NCBI RefSeq assembly: GCF_000003815.2
Contig: NC_049980.1
Coordinates: forward strand, 6,986,266-7,027,153
From: Branchiostoma floridae
Taxonomy: Eukaryota > Chordata > Leptocardii > Amphioxiformes > Branchiostomatidae
Direction: 5' to 3'
Length of the DNA stretch: 40,888 nucleotides
Positions 20,231-32,200 of the stretch are shown piece after piece; position 1 is the stretch's first letter; each line of letters starts with the position of its first letter. The notes below the pieces were generated by a model. The model was not told the origin of the DNA. It saw only the letters and a program-made list of their open reading frames with translations, and ran no database searches. The position numbers and the translations under genes were made by a program.

Positions 20231-23200
20231 GCAAGCGCTCATTATTTCAACCGTGTTTAATAACTTTTGTGTTTGGGAAAATGTCATGATGAGTATTATT
20301 GTCCTTTGAAATCCTGTTGCAAGTACCAAAAGCAAGACTAGAGTTTGTGCACAAAAAAAAACATTTTACTATAAACATTCTTCCCTATAGGTTGAACAGT
20401 TCTTCAGACATCCCCCCAAAAGCGTTTCCAAAACAGACTTGTCAACTCTGATGGACGAGGGATTGCTGTCTGACTATGTAAGTCACTTAAGTTTAGTTAA
20501 CATTCTTTACACTGTACTTTTCCATTTGCGGTGTGGCACATGCGCTGATCACGCACCGGGCACGCTCTTGAAATTGTCACAAACTAGGAAAGGCGTGCAG
20601 GTGCGCGGAAGGAGTCAAACCGTTCTGTTGCCATTGGTTACGAGTGTAAACAATGCCCGCTACATCTTTACGCTACATCCCCTGGTCTTGTTGGGACGTT
20701 ACTTGATACGCCGAGAACCATTCTGATTGGTCAATCAAGTCCCTCGTAAGGAGCGGCGAGTTCAATGACCTGCACAACGCGGGACACCGTGCTTGCTAAA
20801 CCAGGCCGGCCTGGCTTGTAAACAAACCACAGCGGGATCTACTAAGGGGGACTGCGCCGCCTCTAATTGCCATTTCATACCTACAACAATTACGACTGTG
20901 ATAAGAAATAAAGGTTCTCAATCATTACAAGTAGGATTTTTAAAAGATTTGTTGAGTAGAATACCTACCATAGAAAAACAACACAAACATCGTCGAGTGA
21001 ACGCTCGAAATATTTGTTGCACTCAAAATATGATATTACCGTTGATGAAAATTAAACTTCTTTCAGAGATGTGGAAGATATTTCCCGATATTAAAAATGT
21101 GGACAGGCGGTACGCGATATGGCCTTTGGTAATAATTTCGTTAGTCGGGCCGCCGCATAGGAACGATTTTGGTTTGTTTGCTTGTTTGTTTGTATGTATG
21201 TGCACGCTCAAATTGCAGATGCACAGAGGCTGATGGTCCTTGAAAGGTTCATTCTTGTCACCTACGGACTTTGGCTGGGATATACAATACTTACATCTCC
21301 AAGTTACAAAGAACTTGAATTATCAAAAGTAGCAAATGCTAGTTAGGTTAAGCTAGGATACCTTTCTTATTTTGATTGATATCATATTGTTTTTGGCAGA
21401 TCATTGATGTTTACCTGAAGGTGATCAAGATGTCGTGCAGTTCAGAGGTAAGGATCACTTACGATTCTAACTATCAATGATTTGATTTAGTAGTAATAAA
21501 AATATATTGTGTTAAATACTGTGCTAATTACCTGTGTTTTCATTTCAACAACGATTATAGAAAGCCTCTAGCCATCCTATGATCCAAACTTCGTTCTCCT
21601 GGTATAGTAATCATAATATTTGATTCATTGCTGTTATCATTATTTACAAACTACTAGAAGTATCATTTGGTAGGAGTGTCTGCTTGGAGATTAAGAATTT
21701 CCAACAACGGTATTCGCTCCACTGAAGTTTTCCCAAGTCTTTTGATCTGAAGCTCCGACCGCTCTTTAACGGCTTTGGGTGGGGTCCATCAATCAATTGT
21801 GATAGGTGTTGGTGCCACTCTGTCGAGGGAGAAATGAACAAAGACTGAAAGTGGGATTTCAGAAATGCAGCTCTGCTGGAAAAGGAATTTTGAAAACACG
21901 AAAGTATTTTTAGGACGTTCAAGGACTCTATATCTGTATACTAGAGAATGAAGGCCAGGGAACGCGCTAGCTTCTACACCATGAAACGTAGCGTCTGTTT
22001 ACACACAAGATGTAACATTTGTATACATGTAGATAAAAGCTGCGCTTTCATTTGAGCTGTACACATGTATTTGATCGCGTTAACGTTCTGGCGATCGCCA
22101 ACTGCTTTACCGGTCAATGACCTTAGAGTGTTTCGTTGAGGTATAGCAACAATATAAATGCTATCTAACCTCCTTGCTTGAAATACTAGTGCATGTATTA
22201 GCGTCCGAAGCGACGTAGATTTCACCAGTTTAGCGATGAATTCCGCGGTCAGGGACTAATATAAGCGTCCGAAGCGACGTAGATTTCACCAGTTTAGCGA
22301 TGAATTCCGCGGTCAGGGACTAATATAAGCGTCCGAAGCGACGTAGATTTCACCAGTTTAGCGATGAATTCCGCGGTCAGGGACTAATATAAGCGTCCGA
22401 AGCGACGTAGATTTCACCAGTTTAGCGATGAATTCCGCGGTCAGGGACTAATATAAGCGTCCGAAGCGACGTAGATTTCACCAGTTTAGCGATGAATTCC
22501 GCGGTCAGGGACTAATATAAGCGTCCGAAGCGACGTAGATTTCACCAGTTTAGCGATGAATTCCGCGGTCAGGGACTAATATAAGCGTCCGAAGCGACGT
22601 AGATTTCACCAGTTTAGCGATGAATTCCGCGGTCAGGGACTAATATAAGCGTCCGAAGCGACGTAGATTTCACCAGTTTAACGATGAATTCCGCGGTCAG
22701 GGACTAATATAAGCGTCCGAAGCGACGTAGATTTCACCAGTTTAGCGATGAATTCCGCGGTCAGGGACTAATATAAGCGTCCGAAGCGACGTAGATTTCA
22801 CCAGTTTAGCGATGAATTCCGCGGTCAGGGACTAATATAAGCGTCCGAAGCGACGTAGATTTCACCAGTTTAGCGTTAAGGGTAATTAGCCTCCATCGTA
22901 GTATAACAGAACATAGAAAGATGGATTTCCATGATATTTAGCATGCTGGTATCTTTGGGAAAGATGTACAATTAAGATGTAAATTATGCAATTTTGGACT
23001 TAATTTGCATACTTAATGACGAAAATCTATATTTTATGACTTGAGATACACTTTATAAATACAAATTATACAATATTTTTTTTTACATGTACTCCAAGGC
23101 TAACATTGACTACTTCGACTGTTCCGTATATGAGAGACTCGGAAGGGGAGACTTTGGCACGTTCAAAAGCCACCAGAAATCTCAAAAGGTATGTTTGATC

Positions 23201-26200
23201 TTGAAGTAAGACTGATGAAACACTACAATGTATGCTACAGTGGTTCGACCATCAGGAAGGCCTGTGTGTAAAATTAGACAGTTAGCATTGTGTCACACTT
23301 ACCGATTCAGTACTTTACATTACATGTTCACACACTTTGTTATCACAAACTATAGTGAGGGCCTTTTCATTAGATAGGTTTAAACAACATTTGGAGTTAG
23401 ATAGACAGGGCTTAGGTATTTCTAGCTGTTCGGACTGGTGCCAATGAATAACATACATAAAATCTTTGATTTTACCAAAGCTTCACAAACTGTGGACAGT
23501 TGAAAATGAGCCATTTTGAGAGAGACACTAAATATGGCCTATTACCTTCTTCAATTCTCGCACGTTGCAGAATGAAGTTATAGGATGAGATGTTACGCAG
23601 ACGAAATAACTTTTTTGGCTCATTGTAACCCTTGTGAACATAAATCTATCTAAAAAGTGTCAGCTTCTTCTTTTTCCATAATCGTCATTTCCAATTTGCC
23701 ATTTAGAGTATGGACAAGTGTGGAATTTCTTCAAAGTCATAGCCTGAGTACTGTTCATAGCTCACAGAGCAGATAGAAAGCTCTGTTTAATGCAGTTTGG
23801 AGCAAAAAAAGTCAGTTTTAAAAACTTTTTACAAGGGCGTTACCTTTTCTTTAAAATAAAATCACCTATCCAAACTATCTTATAATCAATAAAAAGCCAC
23901 TGAGATTAAAAGCAGATCAATTGTCATGAGATTGTGCAAGAGCAGGCTTCTACTGTACAATGCATGTATCTTAGAAGTAACTAATTCTCTTATGTTCCAG
24001 GACATACATGACAGTGACCTACTTTTCCTGCCTGTCCATGAGGCAAGCCACTGGGGGCTTCTGGTATGTCATTTTTAACCTCGAATACATTTACAATAAG
24101 TGCTCTAACACAGCATGCGCATTCAGCTTTACTCCAAAGTATTTGACTCATGCAATGTCTCTCTGTTGACAAAAATGCAGACATGTAAATTTGAACCGCT
24201 TGGTCATTGGTTAATGTTCTGCAGGTATTCTACCCGAAGAGGAAGACAGTTATTCTTCTCGATTCATTCCAGACTCCCAGCTCCGGCATTGACAAGCACG
24301 TAGCGTTTGAAAGAGCAAGGTAAGTGTGTTTTTATACCATCAGTTTTTAAGGATTTTCAACTTGTGACCACATTCACATGTACCTGAATGGCAATCATTT
24401 CTTACTTTTGTGTGTTACATTTGCTTGATCATGCTCTGCTATATCTGTTAGTACATCTTGGCATTGTACCTCTAATATCTTACTTTATCAGGGCTAATCA
24501 TTTACTGTTGAATCCTACTTAATGCAACCATGTAATATGTACACTAACCTAAAGGTATAATAGTATGTGTTCCCAAGAATATATGGCCAATTCTGAATTT
24601 TCTTCTCTCGGCAAACAACAACAACAACAACAAACTAATACATTACATTAGTATAAAGTAGGAACATTGTATTCAGATTTCCTGAACAGTGTCACGTATT
24701 TGCCTTTACACAATGACCTGTGGCAAAAAGGTCACAGCTGCTCTTAGCAGTGATTTACTAAATGTAAATTTTGCTGAAAAAAAGGAGACATTCTGTTTAT
24801 GATTGCGGTAATAATATCCCATGTACATGTACATTTATGTAGGTCAGCCTTGGCCAATGGGCTTTCTGCCATTGGTAATGTTGTTGCTTTAGAAACTTTT
24901 TACTCAGTAACTGTGACAGTAAAGGATGCAAGAAAGAGTTCCCATTATTTTTCTTTTTGTTTAGACGCTTGTTGACCTCCTACTCGCCAAATGCAGAACT
25001 GAGCTGGGAGTCGTGGGAATTCTATATGCCCCCTGCTGATGTATGTAACACCTTTATATTAAGCATACAGCTAAACCAATTTTAAAATAAATGAGTTAAT
25101 AGTGTGAGAACAAATATAAAGTTCAAGTTCTGTCCACGTCAATCTTGTGTTTCACTCCACAGGTTTCAAATTTTGTAAGCAATAGGCTTTTAATAGGCTT
25201 CTGTCAGTTTACATTAATAGCTGTATGCCTATTGACTACTTAATTTAATTCAATAATGTTTATCTTTTCTGCATGACTTCAGTTTGTTCTGGATTCAGTT
25301 TGACACTGTCACAGACAGATTTTGGAAATTTGTTTATTAACAGCATTTATAGCATACAAAGCGTTACACAGTTGTTTAGTTACTTTAGCTACAGTCAGAA
25401 ATGACCTTAGTGTGAGATTTGGGATTTAAAAAATGCAATGTCATCCAAATGGATAATTGTTTTTTAACAAGTGGTCTTCTCTTTTGAACAGGAAATACCT
25501 CAGCAGACAAATGGCAGTGACTGCGGTGTGTTTGCTTGCCAGGTTTGTGTAATAAAATTCTTTATGACTCAGATACTTTAAGAAGTCAAGAAAGTATCAT
25601 TTCTTAGCCAAGTTCAAAATATGACTTGCTGAGATGCTGGTATTATAGCACTGCATCCTTCAGGTCGATAAATAAATGAAATATGATAAAACATTGTCCA
25701 AATTTGTTTTGTGATCGTCATTATCTTTCTTTTTAATTTCCAGTATGCATCACACCTTGCGTGCAATTTACCGTTGCACTTTTCACAGGTGAGATTTCTT
25801 CGACTCAATATCTTTTTGTGTACTGTGGTCTTAAACAATTACAAAGTACCTTTGCATCCTGATAGTGATTTTTAAACTATAGACCATTAAATAGGAAAGT
25901 AAAGATGTGCTGTGTTGGATCTTTATAAGGATGTAAAACTTCTTGTATACAATGATTGATTTTGAATATTCTTATTTTTCTAGGTGGCAATACCTAACAT
26001 CCGCATGTGGATGGTGCTGGAGATATGCACTGCATCACTAAGGTATCAAATTTTACACAAACCATTACAGGGTTAAATCAAATTAAAACTTGACTGTCCA
26101 CTACTCTAAAAAATATACATTGCACTTGTGTACTTGCATCAGCAGAAGTTGAAGAAAAGTCAATTTTAATGCTTTACATTTTGATGATCAAACACCCTCC

Positions 26201-29200
26201 ACAACATTAAGGTGTACTCAAGGTGTTTTTGTCTTAGGGAGGATCGTGTGAAAGTAACTGCAAAGAAGGCAATATCATCAAAGACCACCAGGGAGACTAC
26301 AACACCATCATCAGTTGCTAAACACAGCCGGCAGTTTTTCTACAGCAACGAGGACACAGATGAAGGAGATCCAGACAAAGATGGAGAGGAAGAGATTGGA
26401 GAGGAAGCTGAGACTCAAGGTGAAAGTCCTCTTATTTGCAGCCTTATCAGCATCGTCTATCAGCGAAGGATAGCAAACTTAGCTATGAATAGGGTTGTTG
26501 ATTTTAAATGGGCAAGAATCCTTAGCAGGACCCATTGAAGAGGTGGTACTAAATTACCAGGTATCAATTCTTTGATAAATGTGGTAAACCTCAATGAATT
26601 AGATCAAGGAGGTTAAATACAGACAGATATATAGATCAAGGAATCAATATGAATCTTTTTCTGGCTAGCGCTAACAGTCCAAAGTCGCGTCAATAATCAA
26701 TGTGAATGTGAATTGATTGTAATTCAAAATTCAACCCCTGTCACAAAACAAGATTTTAGGATCAGGTCTGTTTGGCGCCAAAACTGAGTACCCAAATTTC
26801 GCGCCTTTTCGTATAATAGATTAGCCTAGGCATTCTTGTAAACAACACCCGCTCCTAGTTTCCAACAGACTCTATAAACTTGTTGAAAATAATAATTAGT
26901 AGATGTTGGTGAAGCAGACTGAATAATAGACCAGATGAACTAGCCAGTCATATGACATACATAAGTGAAACTAGAAATTGTTTGGGCCCATTTCTTCTAT
27001 TTTCCAAGCAACCTATATCCAGTCTGTTAGAGATATTCTCGCTGATAACCACATGTGAGCGAGGCTCATCAGTTGGAGCAAGATACTCAGGCAGCCAGGC
27101 TACTAATGGGGCATGTCAAGCGTAATTTGTTGCAGCAGTGCTAGCCTTGTATCACTCAAACGTGTTACTTATATCTAAGACAAGTGACAAAAGTGAAGAC
27201 AATCACGTGAATATTGGAATTCTAATTAGAATTCCCTAATGTGCAAAATTAGGTCAGAACGTGTACGACTTCGAAGGAGAGGCAACAAGACCAAAGGCCC
27301 ACAGGAAGACTGCATCTTATCCGGTTGATGAACACAGATGGGGCTTTTTCGTGAGCAGCCAGGACACTGATGAAGAGGAAGATGGAGATGAAGAGACTGA
27401 AGAGGAATATCTGAATGAAGGTAAACCTTCTAATACGTCAAGACTGACATTTAAGATCCAAGCAGTCAATATACTGGCTGCGCTTTTATTCTTTGTGGAG
27501 GGAGGCGGATAAAGAAATCGTGGCCACAGCTGTAGAGTTAGACACCCGACCGAAACCTCTGCTTGGAAAATAATTCCTAATACTACCAGCGTGATCAAGT
27601 TGAAAAATTAAGGGAACGGAAACAGCACATCTTGTAACGTACAGTATTTGATACATTCGATAGTCACTTTTAGAAGAAACTTATCATTCCGTTAAACGAT
27701 TTTCCTGCAAATTGCCCAGCGGTAGCCTAAATGAATCGCACATAAATCGAACTATTTGCTTTCTGCGAGGAACGCCTTGTCTTACCTCGTCCTCGTACAA
27801 GAGGTTATGGGAGGTTCATTGTAGATGATATCCCAGGCGATATCACGAGCCTTACTACTACATGAACGATTTTGTAAGTGAAGAACAAGCTCGACCTTCC
27901 AGCGATCAAGAAGTGCAACGATGTGACAGGTGTATTGAATACTAGTACTTTCCAAGCAGAGGTTCGGCTCCGGCTGTTTTTTGTATGTGTTTGTATGTGT
28001 TTGTATGCGTTTTAGTCAGTCTTTCTGTTTTCTACTGATTTCTTTTTGTCTGTCGGTCGGCAGATATGAACAAAACTACTAAATAGAAAGCCTGACAAAA
28101 ACGCCAAAACCGAACCTCTGCTTGGAAAGTAGGTATGACACAGTTACATCTCCAAATATATGACTCTAGCCCTCTGTGTAAAACGTCACTTAGCAAGCTC
28201 TATCCCTGCTGGGAGCTGACCTAGATATCTTATCACTGACCGGTCATCAGTGGTCTGTTACCTCATAGTTCAACTATGATACAACACATTTTCTTGTTAG
28301 TTCAAGAGGATCCAATACATGAATATATGAATGACCATTGCTTGGGTTTTCTGCTAAGCCGAAAATACCGTGAGAAGTTAATGAATTTTTACTTTCCTAT
28401 AACGTTGCAGGTGTACACACAGAGACGAGAAGTAGACGGGAGAAGCTGTTGAGCAAAAGCTCCATTGCAGACATGCTACACAAGTGCATGAAGACAGCCG
28501 TACCCTGTTGTCGGAACAGATGCGTCACCAAGTTTGACCCTGATAAAATCCTCACCTGCCGACACGACATGTTGGATCGTGGATCAGGACGGGGTCAGTA
28601 CATCCTAGACATGATGAAGGCAGCTGACAGGCGCGGTGACGGCCAAGCCAAGATCACCTCCTTCCCATGCCAAGGCCATGCTGTGTGCGGGAAGGCCTGG
28701 TACCTGCTCCATGGTATCAGCAGAAGCAGGTGAGACCATCACCGGTGTAACCGGTGTCATTTTTCTCAGTTCTTGTTGTTCGTCCGTCGGCATCTACTAT
28801 CATCCAGTACCATAGTACCGCCACTAATCATGATACCGCCAAATAAATCAGCGATGAATTTAATGAGATCTACTACTGCATATACAGTTATTTTGGAGGT
28901 AAGCACAATTCAGACATCAACGTGTTCACATTTTCAAAAAGGCTTCGGTAACGATGCATTAGAAGACAACAACTTGAACAAGGCCTAAGTTTTCAGACTT
29001 TTTCGGGGCAGGCGAGCACACTGTCAAATTCATTGCCAGATTTGTAGATCATAATCACACGTGCTCACGGATGTATAATTTAGAGCATTTAGAGATGAAG
29101 GTGAACCGAGCTGATAATGCGGCTTGAAGTGGCCACAAATCAAACAAGAGTCTGAAAACTCAAACCTGCATGAAATATTTTTGTGATGGTGCGCCTGGCA

Positions 29201-32200
29201 AAATTATTCCATCATTGTTCTTATATATCTACCTGGTAAATGGTGAGATCAAAAACTTCACCTTTCTAGTGACCTCACCATTTCCTTTCTATTTCCTACT
29301 GTTACACCTGCACCTGGCACATATCCCTAATGTGTATATATTAGTTCATTCCATAAAGAGGTGACAGGGATGGTTACAGTTATTCTTTCTACTTAGTTGT
29401 GGATCTGTGCAGCGATCAGCTTCATATCCCTAATGTGTATATAGTGATTCACATGTCCTAATGTCCATTGCCCAGATGCCTATCAGTTACTGGGACCACT
29501 CTACTTAAAAAAGTAAAATATTTAAATATGTAAATATTTAAAAAAAACCCACATAACTGCAGCAAACTTCTAATGCGCGCTATAGCACAATGGCTCACAC
29601 ATTCTATCCCCATAGCAAAGGAAATCGCAATCCATCCGGATGTTCTAAAGATATCGGTCTGGAATCACAAAGATCCCTACCAAAATCAAGACCTGCTTTT
29701 TTCAAGCAGGTGACAATATATGTCTACATACCATAAAGCTAGCAATGCAGGTATAGAGGCTAGCGTGATCAGGAGTAATAGAAATACGCATCATAGCCAA
29801 GAGCTTATTACTGCTGTTCTGACGACAGCTGAGTTTTGACTCAGTCTTTACTTATCAAGAACTTTAATTGATAAAGTCAGATAAACTTGACACATTGCAA
29901 TGTTGGTATATGGCTGTCAGTTTAATCTTGTTTCTTTCAACCTTGCAGTTTCTATGAATATCTACAAGATTACTTGAAAGGGAAAAGAACAGTGCGTCAC
30001 GGGAACACTGGCATCTTGCGCCGTAGCCCTTCGTACTGTCTTGCATCTGTATGGCTTGGCGAGTTTGCGGAGCGCTACGGCGACAAGATGCCAGACAAGA
30101 TCGCAATCAACTTGCCATCAACGATGACAAAGATTGAAGTATACCAGAGGTACAGAAAAAGTCGGGGTGTTGACATGCTGAAGCCCATCGCCATGTCAAC
30201 ATTCAATGGGATGTGGATTGATGAATATCCTGACCTAAAAATCCCCGAGGTACAGTTATTATGCTCTCATTGCTTACTTTATAGTGAATTTTGTACAACA
30301 TGCACGTTTTCTGAAGGTGTACTCATATCATAGTTAGACATCTGCTCATTTCCTGTTCAAAGAAATCTGTAACCAGATAAAATCTGTTGTTGGTAACCTT
30401 TCCAAAAGGAGAAGTAGTAGTAGTAGTTGTTGTTGTTGTTGTGCGCCCTTTACTCAACATAAGTATCCGCCTTGTTTCAGACAAGCCGCCTAGGAATTTG
30501 CGACGTCTGCAAGGATCTGCGGACAGCGCGAGGTGAAGCAACAACAGCTGAGCAGAGGGAGGCTATCGATAATGACTTGCAGCTCCATAATGACCTACAG
30601 ATGTAAGTTGACCTTCTCCTGGAATTTTTACTAAGTCGACATACCCATTATATCTTGTCATCCTGTCCTTGTCAAACGATACATGATAGATCAAAAGTCT
30701 CTAAAGTAGTCATTTTTTCACTGATAAACTAAAAGCTGACACTGATTTCAGTGCAACGTGTTCTTGCCTTCTTATATATTACAATTGTAATTGAATGTAA
30801 ACTTTGTATTGGCATTAATCATAAATACCAATACTGCAAACATGGATTAACCTCTCCCCGTTACCCGATTACATGTAGGTCCATCTCAATTAGGTCCCTC
30901 CTCGCCTCACCCAGTTATTTGTGACTCTGTCACACCTACCCAACCTCACCCCTCCAATTAAAATCAGGCTGTTAATTGGTTCCCATTATCACCTTAAGAC
31001 ATACTTGTACACCTGGTGCGAGTTACAACAGAAATGTGTTGTGTCTGGTTGACACATCTATAGTACATATTTTGACACACTTAACAATTAACTGTACACA
31101 GGATGGAGAGACGGGTGTACTGGGGGAAGGTACACAGGTCCCTCGATGATCCCTCGGCCTATCTCTCCATAATCATCGACGGTATGGACCAGAACAAAAC
31201 GGCCATCCCACATTTTGTCCAAAAAACGAAGGTACGTCAATATTCCGGATTCTTGTCATTACATTGGTAAAATGGACACATTCAAGTCATTTGATAGAAA
31301 ATATAAGATTTGGCATTGAATGTCCACGTAATCTAGACCTCAGGCTAACGATTGTGTGCTAGGAAATAGACCGCGTCTTTCATAGTTTTCATGCAGACCC
31401 CATGCATGCTGGATCGTACTCACCATCATGAATCTGTTTGCTGTTTCATTATTGTGATGGAATTAGTTTGGCTTTAGGTTTTGATGGCGGCCGGGGCGGC
31501 TGTTTAGGACTTGATTCAGAAGACATGTCAGGGTTCTAGCTAGGATTTCATTTTAGCGTAGTGGGAATGGCATGGTAGCAAAGCGATTAATCAGGAGATT
31601 GGTGTGAAAGGGGGGTCTTGGTCCTTCCACAGTGAGATTTGAAGATGTAGAGTTAAAAATAGAATTTTGGGGTCAGTTTTGAGTAGCATATCATCATTTT
31701 TCATTGTTCAGACATTTATTTGTCATTGTTGAACAAGCAAATGATAGCAAAGCACCATTACACTAGTTAAAAATTAGCGTAGTGGCCCTTATTTTAGCGT
31801 AGGGGTCACAAATTTTAGCGTAGTGGACCACTACGCCAAAATGCACTAGCTAGAACCCTGCATGTGAGTCACGTGATCTCACATAGTAACGTCTACACAT
31901 TATCCTTCAATGGTCCTAATGGCATTATTTATGCATATTGTCATAATTATGTTTCAGGAGTCAGAGAAGTGGAAGCTGAAGACGCACGTAACAGGTGTCC
32001 TAGTCCATGGCCTGGGCCAGGCATTTGCCTACATCGATAACTTGCGCTGGCCACACGACAGCAACTTGACGTGTAACGTCTTGCTGGCCACCCTAAGGAT
32101 GGTGTCTAGGGTAAGTGGAACAAAACAAAATTTATTGGTATTGCCCACAAAGTAAAAATGTTGTTTGTAATCGCATCTGTTTTGCAACAGTAATGTATCA

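Noticed and set aside
20793-21233. 146-codon open frame
   Set aside because: It starts within a dispersed repeat and lies in an intron of gene B. No motif, and no splice sites that would add it to the gene.
22201-22875. CRISPR-like array
   Set aside because: Units are directly adjacent with no variable spacers, in a eukaryotic intron. It is a minisatellite.
26212-26538. ATG-initiated 108-codon frame
   Set aside because: The real part is exon 11 (26238-26419); the frame reads through the splice acceptor and donor into intron sequence.
31529-31860. Regulatory island of repeated 'ttagcgtagtgg' motifs
   Set aside because: Explained better as subterminal repeats of a MITE with clear terminal inverted repeats and a target duplication.
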